From Salinisphaera sp035690525 (GTDB lineage: Bacteria > Pseudomonadota > Gammaproteobacteria > Nevskiales > Salinisphaeraceae): DNA of 40,912 bases. The notes beneath the pieces were generated by a model. It saw nothing but the letters and a program-made list of their open reading frames with translations, was not told the DNA's origin and made no database searches. Below, piece after piece: positions 15,579 through 26,299 of the stretch. Position 1 is the first letter of the stretch, and each line of letters opens with the position of its first letter. Made by a program: the position numbers and the translations under genes. The stretch spans positions 1 to 40,912 of the forward strand of contig NZ_DASSKM010000161.1 in the NCBI RefSeq assembly GCF_035690525.1, given 5' to 3'.

Positions 15579-16163
15579 CGCCCGATCATTTTCGGCGCGA
15601 TCTCGCTGGCTCTGTTCGCGGTGCTGCTCGGCGGCGCCACCGCGCTGCTGCCGGTGTATGCGCACTCGATTCTGCACACCGGGCCGGCCGGACTTGGCGC
15701 GCTGCGCAGCGCGGTCGCTATCGGGGCCTTCGCCATGGGGCTTTATCTTGGCCGGGTCTCGCTCAATCGACGGGCCGGGCCGGTGATGTTCGCGGCGGTC
15801 GCCGTCTTCGGGCTGGGCACGACAGTGTTCGGGCTCTCCACGAACTTCGTCCTGTCCTTTGCCGCCCTGGCGGTCATGGGCGCGGCCGACATGATCAGCG
15901 TGTTCGTACGATCGACGCTGATCCAACTGGCCACGCCGGACGCCATGCGCGGCCGGGTCAATGCCGTGAACATGCTGTTCGTCGGCGCCTCGAACGAACT
16001 CGGCGAGTTCGAGTCGGGCGTGACCGCGGCGATTATCGGCACCGTGCCGGCGGTCGTTTTCGGCGGGCTCGGCACGTTGGCCGTGGTCGGGGCCTGGATG
16101 TGGATGTTCCCGGCGCTGCGCCGCGTCGACCGGCTGGACGACGTCGGCCGCAAAGCGGCCTAA
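15579..16163 (+). pseudogene. C-terminal half of an EntS-like MFS exporter
   Basis: Recognisable homology to the MFS_3/EntS-type drug or siderophore exporters starts at RPIIFGAISLALFAVLLGG, normally the start of TM7 about 210-220 residues into these proteins, and runs to a normal C-terminus (FPALRRVDRLDD). The N-terminal half is absent: the frame meets MITE copy A 35 bases upstream and greB beyond it. A GTG at 15621 could start a 180-residue remnant of about five helices, but a functional half-transporter is unlikely. The damage is most simply explained by a deletion or rearrangement at the element. It converges on hlyD, whose stop is 9 bases away. Confidence 0.8.
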
Positions 16164-16171
16164 CCTGAATA

Positions 16172-17230
<1,059 letters not shown>

Positions 17231-17283
17231 CGAATCACCAAATGCTCGAAATCATGATGCGCTATGCCTCTTGTCCCGGCTTA

Positions 17284-17457
17284 TACCAACCTGCAAAAGC
17301 AATGACCTACCGGTCAAAACAGTCCGCAAATAAACGCAAATGCACGCGAATAAGATGCGCTTATACGTTTTTATCGCTTTCATTCGCGTTTATTGGCGTT
17401 CATTTGCGGACGAATTCTGGCTTCATGAAAATCGATCAATCTTTATGAGGGTTGGTA
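17284..17457. mobile_element. MITE-like element, copy B (inverted relative to A)
   Basis: A 174-bp element with TACCAACCTGCAAAAGC at its left end and the inverted form of TACCAACCCTCATAAAG at its right; the inner GTCCGCAAAT and ATTTGCGGAC arms are present. It fills most of the 335-base gap between hlyD and the DUF1656 gene, where the operon would normally have almost no spacer. The remainder of the gap (17458-17565) holds no gene; TTTTTT near 17505 and poor coding content are all I see. Confidence 0.85.
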
Positions 17458-17565
17458 TTACCCCCGGCTATGGGTTTGACGACGAAACAGCCGACACGCC
17501 GGCTTTTTTCAATGCCTTGTTAAAAAATCGGTGCGTCATTCATTCCGATACTGGGTTGAGCGCCC

Positions 17566-17769
17566 TCAAGGGCCGAACCAGAGCAGCAGGCAGGACAACA
17601 TGATGACGAACGCGGCCGCCCCCGCCAGCGCCGGATGCCAAAACAGGCGATAGAGGTGCAGGCGCTGCGAGACCCGGCGCAGGCCGAAATATAGGACCGC
17701 CGTGACGCCGAGAAAGCCGAGAAAAACCGGCAGATAAATGCCGCCGATGGTTATCGTTTCAGGTAACAC
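17566..17769 (-). CDS. DUF1656 (AaeX-like) small membrane protein
   Basis: A 67-residue protein with two membrane segments and the DUF1656 signature ETITIGGIYLPVFLGF followed by a YFGLRRVSQRLHLYRLFWHPAL segment. Such proteins accompany FUSC-type aromatic-acid efflux pumps. Its start overlaps the end of the FUSC gene by 11 bases, showing tight coupling. The gene that should follow, hlyD, is displaced 335 bases by a MITE. Precise role in the pump is unknown. Confidence 0.88.
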   Translation of the reverse strand: MLPETITIGGIYLPVFLGFLGVTAVLYFGLRRVSQRLHLYRLFWHPALAGAAAFVIMLSCLLLWFGP

Positions 17770-19873
17770 GATCGGTCTCGCCCAAACGAATGCGCCGCTC
17801 GTCGGTATTTTCGCGTGCCTGGGCGTAATCGGCCAGTGCCGCGGCGACCAACTCGGCCGATACCGAGGCGCGCACCGCCAGACGCATGCGCCGACGCCGG
17901 GAGAAGGTCAGCGCTTCGTCGAGCAGTTGCCGGGCCAGGCGATTGGCCCGGCCCTGCATTTCGAACACCCGGTCCACACTGGGGTAGCCGCGCTTGAACA
18001 ACGCCTCGAGGCCGGCCAGCATGTCGTGAATAGCGACCCGGGTGTCGTTGCAGAACTCCGCGCGATCGGCCAGCACGCGAAGCGAGCGCGCTTCCACCCC
18101 CATGTTCACCGCCGCGAACGCGGCCTGGCGGGCCGAGATATGAAACTCGCCCCGGTCGGCGGCGACCGGCAGCTTGATCAGCCGGTCGTAGACCCGGGTC
18201 TCGAAGCGCTCGCGCGGCTCGGTGAAACCGTCGGCCAGCTCGCCGAAGATGCCGGACAGCCGATCGCGCAACAGCGCCCGCGGGTCCACCGGCAACACGA
18301 GCGCGAAAGCGACCAGCGCCAGTATCACCGCCAATTCGGCGCCGAGAAACGTCTCGAAGAAACTGACGAAGTCCTGCCGGCTGCCATTGGCCGGGTGCAC
18401 CAACAGCGCGAATATCACGAGCCCGACTCGGCCGATCAGGGCCAGACTGGGCGTGGCCATCGCCAGACCGGCCACGAACACGAACGGCATGATCGCCAGT
18501 AGCATCATGGCGAAATCGGTTGCATGCGGTAGGATCAGAAAATTCACAACAAAGGCCGAAACTCCCGCGCATAGCCCGCCGATACCGAACCCTCGTGCGC
18601 CCTTGGATGGATTATCGGATAGGGCGAACAGCGTGGTCAGCACCGACAACAAAACCATGGTTCCCGACAACGCGGGCTCCCGGTGAGTCGCCCAGATGAG
18701 TGCGCCGGCACTCATGGCAGCCGCGGCCCGAATCGTGACCTTGACCGATTCGCGGAGCGGGACCGCGGTGGAAAACTCGTTGCGGCGCGAGGGATTGCGC
18801 GAGCCGGCGCCGCGCTCGCTGATCAGCAGGCCGTGCTTGATCACCGCCGCGCGCAGACGATTGGCCAGATCCAGCACCCGGCTGATGACCACCCAGTCCA
18901 CCAGCGATCGCCGGCGGCGCTGCGCCTCGCCGCCGCCGCGCGCTTGGGCGAGCACGTCGTTATAGGCATCGCCGAAGGCACGCTTGATTTCACGGGCATT
19001 ACCCGGATCGGCCTCCAGCAGCTTGGCCGCGTGGTCCAGCGCCTTGAGCGGCCCGCGATCCACGCGCGAGCCGAGTTTGCCCAAATACACCTGCAGCGAC
19101 GCCATCGCGCTCACGATGGATAGCAGTTCGTAGTCCAGCCGCCGCGCCAGGCGATCGTATTCGGCGAACCCCGGCGCATCGAACCGGGCGTACTGACGGG
19201 TCTGTTCCAGCGTTAGCGTTTTTTCGACCAGCGCATGCAACTGCGGGTGCGGCGTGTTCGGATCGACCTCCTCGGCCAGTTCTTCGGGCGAACGGTTAAG
19301 TACACGAAACTGGCGGCCGATCGCCTTGAACGCGTCGACGCGCGCCTGGAAATATTTCCGGGCGGTCACGCTCGGCGCTAGCACGACGCTGACAAACGCC
19401 GCCACCACCGCCGCCAGCGCGGTTTCCGCGGCGCGGGCCACCGCCACCGAGAACACCGTGGCCGGGTCCGACATTGCGCGTACGCCGACAATCACCGTCA
19501 CGTAACCCGCCAGCACAAAGCCGTAGGACAGATTGTTGCGGAACAGGCTGGCGCAGAACACCATCGCCGCCACCCAGCCGATCATGGCGATCGAAAACAA
19601 GGTGTAGCTCTGGGCAAACAGCGCGATCAGCAGGATCGCCACGCACGCCGCCACGAAGGTGCCCGCCAGACGCGCAAAACCGCGCACGACGAGAAAGCCC
19701 GGCAGCGGCTGGATCAAAATGGCGACGTTGATAAACACCCAGTAAGCGTTATCGAGCTCCAGGTAGAACGCCAACCACAGCGACAGCCCCACCGATACGC
19801 AACAGCGTATGGCGAAGGATACGTTCTCTGCACTGGGCGCAAATAGCCAAGCCAGGCGCGACATGCGCACCAT
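17759..19873 (-). CDS. FUSC-family efflux protein (AaeB-like)
   Basis: A 704-residue inner-membrane protein of the fusaric acid resistance/AaeB group. Two membrane blocks of about five or six helices (residues 15-170 and 385-530) alternate with two long cytoplasmic or periplasmic alpha-helical regions. Seen: LDNAYWVFINVAILIQPLPG, RLAGTFVAACVAILL and SLVDWVVISRVLDLANRLRAA. These proteins export aromatic carboxylates with an HlyD-type adaptor and a DUF1656 partner, both encoded next on the same strand. Start is ATG at 19873 (in-frame ATG 19864 equally possible; neither has a strong ribosome-binding site). The gene follows a thiolase gene by 82 bases. Confidence 0.88.
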   Translation of the reverse strand: MVRMSRLAWLFAPSAENVSFAIRCCVSVGLSLWLAFYLELDNAYWVFINVAILIQPLPGFLVVRGFARLAGTFVAACVAILLIALFAQSYTLFSIAMIGWVAAMVFCASLFRNNLSYGFVLAGYVTVIVGVRAMSDPATVFSVAVARAAETALAAVVAAFVSVVLAPSVTARKYFQARVDAFKAIGRQFRVLNRSPEELAEEVDPNTPHPQLHALVEKTLTLEQTRQYARFDAPGFAEYDRLARRLDYELLSIVSAMASLQVYLGKLGSRVDRGPLKALDHAAKLLEADPGNAREIKRAFGDAYNDVLAQARGGGEAQRRRRSLVDWVVISRVLDLANRLRAAVIKHGLLISERGAGSRNPSRRNEFSTAVPLRESVKVTIRAAAAMSAGALIWATHREPALSGTMVLLSVLTTLFALSDNPSKGARGFGIGGLCAGVSAFVVNFLILPHATDFAMMLLAIMPFVFVAGLAMATPSLALIGRVGLVIFALLVHPANGSRQDFVSFFETFLGAELAVILALVAFALVLPVDPRALLRDRLSGIFGELADGFTEPRERFETRVYDRLIKLPVAADRGEFHISARQAAFAAVNMGVEARSLRVLADRAEFCNDTRVAIHDMLAGLEALFKRGYPSVDRVFEMQGRANRLARQLLDEALTFSRRRRMRLAVRASVSAELVAAALADYAQARENTDERRIRLGETDRVT

Positions 19874-19955
19874 TATCCGTTGCACAATGCATCCGGGCCA
19901 CCCGACGATCAAGGGGAAAACCCGGTACCAGATGAAGACGCTAAGCGCTGGCCGA

Positions 19956-21110
19956 TCAGTCGCGTTCCACGGCCAGCGCGACGCCCTGGCTATCGTCCGC
20001 GCACAGCGTGGCGAGCCCGCGCCGCGCGTCCCGCTTTTCCATTTCATGCAACAGCGTGACCAGAATACGGCATCCCGATGCGCCGACCGGGTGCCCGAGC
20101 GCGATGGCGCCGCCATTGACGTTGACCCGATCGAGCGGCCATTCCATTTGCCGGTTGACCGCGATCGACTGCGCGGCGGATGCCTCGTGGACCTCGACCA
20201 GATCCAGATCGCCGACGCGCCAGCCGGCCCGCCGCAGACAGGCTTGGCTGGCCGTCACCGAACCGATGCCCATGCGGGCCGGTTCGACCCCGGCCGTGGC
20301 GTAGGCTGCAATTCGGGCCATCGGTGCTATTCCGAGCTCGCGACAGCGCGCCGCGGTGGTGGCCACCACGATCGCGGCGCCGTCGTACATGCCCGCGGCG
20401 TTGCCGGTCGTGACCGTGCCGCCGCGCAGGAACGCGGGTTCCAGCGATGCAAGACTGGCGGGCGTGACACCGGGGCGCGGGCCTTCATCGCGCGCGAAGG
20501 CGACGGCGTCGCCGGCCTTCTGCGCTACCGCGACCGGCCGAATCTCGTCCTCGAAACGCCCGTGCTTGCCGGCCTCCTCGGCACGCTGGTGGGAACCGGC
20601 CGCCAGTTCGTCCTGTTCCGCGCGCGAGATACGGTATTTTTTGGCCAGATGCTCGGCGGTTTGGCCCATGTGGCCATCGTTGGCTGCGTTCCACAAGTCT
20701 TCTTGGGCCGGGCCGCCGATCGACAGCCCGGACAACCGATGCGACGCTTGGCTCATGGATTCCTGGCCGCCGGCGACGACCAGCCGTGCATCGCCTAGGG
20801 CGACCCGGCGAGCCGCCTCGATGACCGCGGACAGGCCGCTGGCGCAAACGCAGTCGAGGGTCATGGCCGGTACCCGCGTCGGCAGGCCGGCCTCCATCGC
20901 GGTATGGCGTGCCGGATTCCGGCCGTTCCCGGCGGTGAACACCTGGCCCAGCACGACCTCATCGACCGCATCGACATCGATCCGCCGGGCCGCCAGCGTG
21001 TCGCGGACGAGCGCGGCCCCGAGCTGACTGGCGGACAAGCCGGACAGCGTGCCGCCCAAGCGCCCGATAGCCGTTCGCTGCGCGGCGGCAATGACCACGT
21101 CGTGGGGCAT
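19956..21110 (-). CDS. Thiolase family acyltransferase with altered motifs
   Basis: A 384-residue thiolase-fold enzyme that would catalyse acetyl-CoA/acyl-CoA condensation or thiolysis. The nucleophile is present at Cys89 (LDCVCASGLSA), as are the GHPVGASG block with His340 and the second cysteine Cys370. Two motifs depart from the norm: VNEAFAAQ is VHEASAAQ (His308 in place of the usual Asn), and the CIGGGQG end loop is CADDSQG. The charged replacement of three glycines near the active-site cysteine is notable and could alter specificity or activity. The ATG at 21110 is preferred to a TTG at 21128. The 5' side carries a repeat-2 copy and MITE copy C. acs lies upstream on the same strand but behind a terminator. 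Confidence 0.88.
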   Translation of the reverse strand: MPHDVVIAAAQRTAIGRLGGTLSGLSASQLGAALVRDTLAARRIDVDAVDEVVLGQVFTAGNGRNPARHTAMEAGLPTRVPAMTLDCVCASGLSAVIEAARRVALGDARLVVAGGQESMSQASHRLSGLSIGGPAQEDLWNAANDGHMGQTAEHLAKKYRISRAEQDELAAGSHQRAEEAGKHGRFEDEIRPVAVAQKAGDAVAFARDEGPRPGVTPASLASLEPAFLRGGTVTTGNAAGMYDGAAIVVATTAARCRELGIAPMARIAAYATAGVEPARMGIGSVTASQACLRRAGWRVGDLDLVEVHEASAAQSIAVNRQMEWPLDRVNVNGGAIALGHPVGASGCRILVTLLHEMEKRDARRGLATLCADDSQGVALAVERD

Positions 21111-21122
21111 GTCGAATCCGGG

Positions 21123-21167
21123 AATCAAATGTCTTTCGACCGCACGGTCGACCCAAGGGAAGAGCTA
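21123..21167 (+). repeat. Repeat family 2, copy 2 (short form)
   Basis: Starts AATCAAATGTCTTTCGACC and continues with the palindrome CGACCGCACGGTCG, then CCCAAGGGAAGAGCTA. Ends correspond to those of copy 1 (4558) with about 15 internal bases missing. It abuts MITE copy C and lies immediately upstream of the thiolase start. Confidence 0.65.
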
Positions 21168-21335
21168 TACCAACCTGCAAAAACAAGGATACAAAAGGAA
21201 GACAAAAACAATCCGCAAATGAACGCGAAAAACGCAAATGAAAACTAATTTTCTTTATTTTGCGTGCCTTTGGCGTTTACTTGCGGACTTGCTCTTTTTC
21301 TTATCGGCTATCGTTAAATCATTATAACGGTGGTA
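21168..21335. mobile_element. MITE-like element, copy C
   Basis: A 168-bp AT-rich element with left terminus TACCAACCTGCAAAAACA, identical over 18 bases to the end of the IS630-type element at 40723, and right terminus GGTGGTA. A TA dinucleotide flanks both ends (21166-21167 and 21336-21337), as expected for IS630/Tc1-type targets. The inner arms appear as ATCCGCAAAT and ACTTGCGGAC. It resembles copy D more than A/B. It sits in the upstream region of the thiolase gene. Confidence 0.85.
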
Positions 21336-21364
21336 TAACACCTCTCCTTTGGAACCCCATTGCC

Positions 21365-21395
21365 AAGGTGCCCGCGGCAAGCCGCGGGGTGTTGG
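21365..21395. repeat. REP-type hairpin, copy 1
   Basis: A 31-base sequence containing the stem CCCGCGGC-AA-GCCGCGGG, repeated without change at 39864-39894. Position in a gap between a terminator and a MITE fits a repetitive extragenic palindrome. Confidence 0.75.
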
Positions 21396-21426
21396 TGAAT
21401 ATTCCGCAATACGGCATCAGGTTAGC

Positions 21427-21475
21427 AAAAAAAGGCCGGCGCCGGCGGGCGGAATACGCCTCGGCCGGGCCGGCC
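21427..21475 (-). terminator. Rho-independent terminator of acs
   Basis: On the minus strand a GC-rich stem (GGCCGGC pairing with GCCGGCC, with inner GC pairing) is followed directly by seven T. It starts 20 bases past the acs stop codon, and AGGTTAG/CTAACCT flank it as an outer stem. Confidence 0.85.
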
Positions 21476-21495
21476 ACCCCCTAACCTGTCCCGCG

Positions 21496-23451
<1,956 letters not shown>

Positions 23452-23594
23452 CGGGGGCCATTGCGCCGATAAGTTTCCGTCAGCATACGGAATTGCCGGC
23501 GCAGCCTGCATCCGACGATAGCCGTATGGCCGAAACGGCGGAATATCGCGACCCGGCTGCATGAACGCGCCCGCCCGAGCGGGACGCCGGCGGC

Positions 23595-24095
23595 TCAACG
23601 CTCGACGGCGGCAACCTCGGGCGACAGATTTTGCTTGATCTGGCGGGCATTGTAGATATGCGGGCCCTGATCCGGGACATCCGCTCCGATCTGAATTTGC
23701 AGCACGCTTTCATAGCGCGTGCGACTCACGCTGCCGGTGCTGTAACCGAAGCCAGTGCTCCAGAGCGGATAGCCGTAGCCGATCGAGGCGGTCGGACCGA
23801 AGGCGGTGCTCTCGGTGATCGGCGAGGTATGCCACGAAACCACACGAAAATGATCGGCGCCATGGGAGAGCGCGACCTGCGCGGCCCGGAACAGCGCGAA
23901 GTTGTCGACCGTCTCCCGGGCCGTGCCGTAACCGCCGGAAAAGCTCACCCGGTAGTGCTGATGGGTGAGCATGGTGTCGCGATAACCATAATCGCCGGGT
24001 TGGGCCGCGGGCCGGTAAACCGGTCCGGAGGCGCAGCCGGCAAGCAGAGCGACCAGCGCTGTCAACCCAATGAAACGCGTCTTCGTGATGTTCAT
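23595..24095 (-). CDS. CC0125/CC1285-type lipoprotein
   Basis: A 166-residue secreted lipoprotein: signal sequence with lipobox LLAGC (Cys21), then a mature part with YRVSFSGGYGTARETVDNFALFRAAQVALSHGADHFRVV, the block shared by the small CC0125/CC1285 lipoprotein family. The region from about residue 95 is Gly/Tyr/Ser-rich, then VLQIQIGADVP. Envelope location is expected. The role of the family is unknown. It lies upstream of acs on the same strand with a 143-base gap. Confidence 0.82.
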   Translation of the reverse strand: MNITKTRFIGLTALVALLAGCASGPVYRPAAQPGDYGYRDTMLTHQHYRVSFSGGYGTARETVDNFALFRAAQVALSHGADHFRVVSWHTSPITESTAFGPTASIGYGYPLWSTGFGYSTGSVSRTRYESVLQIQIGADVPDQGPHIYNARQIKQNLSPEVAAVER

Positions 24096-24252
24096 ATCGT
24101 GGTATCGCTACCGCTCGAATGCAGCGTGCGGCTGGTGCAAGCCACTTTAACCTAAGACCGCGCGGCGCGTCGGAGGTTCAGGCCAGGCTTTTAGTTGCGC
24201 ACAACCGAAACCCATGCGAGTCTCAATATATCTTCCACATGACGGAATACCA

Positions 24253-24693
24253 ATGACTGTCGACAAAATCCTTTATCAGGCCCAGGCGAGCGCAACCGGT
24301 GGCCGCGACGGCCGGGCGATCAGTTCGGACGACGTGTTGGACGTGAAGCTGTCCACGCCCAAGGCGCTCGGCGGAGCCGGCGGCGACGGCACGAATCCGG
24401 AGCAACTCTTCGCGGCCGGCTACTCGGCCTGCTTCATCGGCGCGATGAAAGTCGTTGCCGGCAAGGAGAAGATCAAGCTGCCCGAGGATCACCACGTCAC
24501 CGGGCAGGTCGGCATCGGGCCGTCCGGCGAGACTTTCGGTATCGAAGTCACGTTAGATATCTCGCTGCCGGGAATGGACCCGGAGACCGCCAAGGCCCTG
24601 GTCGACAAGGCGCATCAGGTCTGCCCTTATTCCAACGCCACCCGCGGCAATATCGACGTCACGCTCAACGTGAGCACGTCAGCGTTCGGCTAG
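24253..24693 (+). CDS. ohr: Organic hydroperoxide resistance protein Ohr
   Basis: OsmC/Ohr-fold thiol peroxidase of 146 residues that reduces organic hydroperoxides. Catalytic cysteines are Cys60 (FAAGYSACFIGA) and Cys124 (HQVCPYSNATRGN); Arg18 (TGGRDG) and Glu50 (NPEQLF) complete the active site. The ATG at 24253 gives the expected short N-terminus; an upstream in-frame ATG-like start at 24214 adds residues foreign to the family. No ohrR gene is adjacent, and I could not find a clear OhrR palindrome in the 157-base upstream gap. Confidence 0.93.
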   Translation: MTVDKILYQAQASATGGRDGRAISSDDVLDVKLSTPKALGGAGGDGTNPEQLFAAGYSACFIGAMKVVAGKEKIKLPEDHHVTGQVGIGPSGETFGIEVTLDISLPGMDPETAKALVDKAHQVCPYSNATRGNIDVTLNVSTSAFG

Positions 24694-24705
24694 AGGCTGC
24701 GGCCC

Positions 24706-25350
24706 CTAGTTCCGCAACCGGCCCTGGCGGCGCCAGATCATCAGCAGGATGAAACCGAACGCCATGCCGCCGAGATGGGCGAAATGCGCGACGCCGGCCT
24801 CGGTGCCGGTCACGCCGAAAAACAGCTCCAACGCACCATAGCCGAGCACGAAATACTTCGCCGGCATCGGAATCGGCGGGATCAGCAGCATGACGCGGAC
24901 ATTGGGGAACATCATGCCGAAGGCCAACAAAACGCCGAACACGCCGCCGGAAGCGCCGAGTGTCGGCGCGACCGGGCCGGCCTCGATGAACGAGACGACC
25001 ACGAGTTGGGTCAGCCCGGCGCCGATCACGCAAACGGCATAAAACAACAGGAACCGCATCGGGCCCCACACCTGCTCCAGCACCCGGCCGAACATCCATA
25101 AGCCGAACATGTTGAAGAACAGGTGAAAGAAATTGGCGTGCAGGAACGCGTAGCTGACCAGTTGCCAGGGCGCGAAGCCGACGCTCACGCCGGTTGTACC
25201 CACCGGGTAGCTGCCCAGCGGCCACAGGGCGAAATGCAGGATCATCAACTGCGGATTGTAGATACGCAGCAGAAAACCGACGCCGTTGGCGATCAGCAGC
25301 CACTTGATCATCGACGGCACGGCGGTCAGAGCAAAGGGGTTGGAGCGCAT
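24706..25350 (-). CDS. Rhomboid family intramembrane serine protease
   Basis: Six-helix membrane protease of 214 residues. The catalytic serine is Ser134 in LGASGGVFG (TM4) and the histidine His192 in AHFAHLGGMAFG (TM6); HANFFHLFFNMFGLW (residues 71-85) supplies the conserved His/Asn of TM2. Length and layout match the compact bacterial six-TM rhomboid class without an extra domain. It converges on ohr with a 12-base gap. Substrates cannot be predicted. Confidence 0.92.
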   Translation of the reverse strand: MRSNPFALTAVPSMIKWLLIANGVGFLLRIYNPQLMILHFALWPLGSYPVGTTGVSVGFAPWQLVSYAFLHANFFHLFFNMFGLWMFGRVLEQVWGPMRFLLFYAVCVIGAGLTQLVVVSFIEAGPVAPTLGASGGVFGVLLAFGMMFPNVRVMLLIPPIPMPAKYFVLGYGALELFFGVTGTEAGVAHFAHLGGMAFGFILLMIWRRQGRLRN

Positions 25351-25445
25351 GGGCCGACCAGAGGGCGCAAACCGATCATGTTAACCGATAGCCGGCTTGA
25401 CCGTGACGCGGCGGCGGGTGGCGTGATCACACCGGCCTGATTAGA

Positions 25446-25943
25446 TCATGAGCAATCGATAAACGAGTCGTCATGATCGTCGTCGTCGGCGATCGCAATG
25501 TTTCTCGGGCGTGCGGCCGCCCCACCCTTGACGTGGATTTCGAGCAGACCGTTACAAAACGACGCCTTGACGTCCGAATCCTGCACGCCTTCGGGTAACA
25601 GCATGCTGCGCCGAAACGTGCCGTAAACCCGCTCGCGGGTGTAGTAGACCACGTTGTCGTCGAGTTCGCTGTCCCGGTAGCCCGATACCGTCAACATGCC
25701 GCCGGACACGGTCAGCGACACATCCTCTCGGCGCACGCCGGGGACTTCGATGCGCACGACCAAATCGCCCTCGAGGGCATAGATATCGGTCGGCGGCACA
25801 TAAGCCGTCGCGAGCGCCCGCCCGCCTTTGGCCGTGTCGCCCGTGGCGCGTGTAAGCCACTGCTCCCGCGCCCGATTCGTCTCGGTCATGATGTCGATGA
25901 AACCGCGAAACGGATTGCCCCGATGGCCTTGATTTTTGCCCAT
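25446..25943 (-). CDS. Small heat-shock protein, Hsp20 family
   Basis: ATP-independent holdase of 165 residues. The alpha-crystallin domain spans about residues 48-145: PTDIYALEGDLVVRIEVPGVRREDVSLTVSGGMLTVSG, then FRRSMLLPEGVQDSDVKASFCNGLLEIHV with the A-x-x-x-N-G-x-L core. A very acidic tail (IADDDDHDD) replaces the common IxI-type end. No sigma-32-type promoter was evident upstream. Confidence 0.9.
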   Translation of the reverse strand: MGKNQGHRGNPFRGFIDIMTETNRAREQWLTRATGDTAKGGRALATAYVPPTDIYALEGDLVVRIEVPGVRREDVSLTVSGGMLTVSGYRDSELDDNVVYYTRERVYGTFRRSMLLPEGVQDSDVKASFCNGLLEIHVKGGAAARPRNIAIADDDDHDDSFIDCS

Positions 25944-26299
25944 GAGATTGTCCCGAGATGGTGTAGGCGCGCGATAGCCGCAGCCGGGATCGAATGATCC
26001 GTTCGCTCGAATGGACCACGGACCCCGCCGTGCGATTCATGTTAGTATTTTTTTGGATGAGCCCACAAGTAAGCCGAAGCGTCGAGTTAACACGATCGAC
26101 CGGCGGCAATATCCGGCGACAGTTCCGGTAAATGCACGCAATATTCGTGCAGGGTTCATAAGCTGCAAGCGCCGTTTACGCTTCAGGGAGTCGTCCGCCA
26201 GCCTACGTCCCTCGCCCGGCGCGGCGAACCGGCGTAAGAGGCTGCATATCGATCGACGTCCAAACGATTTAGAACTGCCAACCACGGGGTTGCCCGCCA
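25944..26299. other. Gene-free divergent spacer between hsp20 and the BCCT gene
   Basis: No credible coding region. It holds an AT-rich patch around 26036-26055 (GTTAGTATTTTTTTGGATG) and an imperfectly placed operator-like palindrome TGCACG-N7-CGTGCA at 26133-26151. Promoters for both flanking genes must lie here. Confidence 0.5.

Noticed and set aside
24096..24252. OhrR operator upstream of ohr
   Set aside because: No convincing TACAATT-type palindrome is present in the gap.
25944..26060. Sigma-32 promoter for hsp20
   Set aside because: No CTTGAAA / CCCCAT-type pair at suitable spacing could be found.
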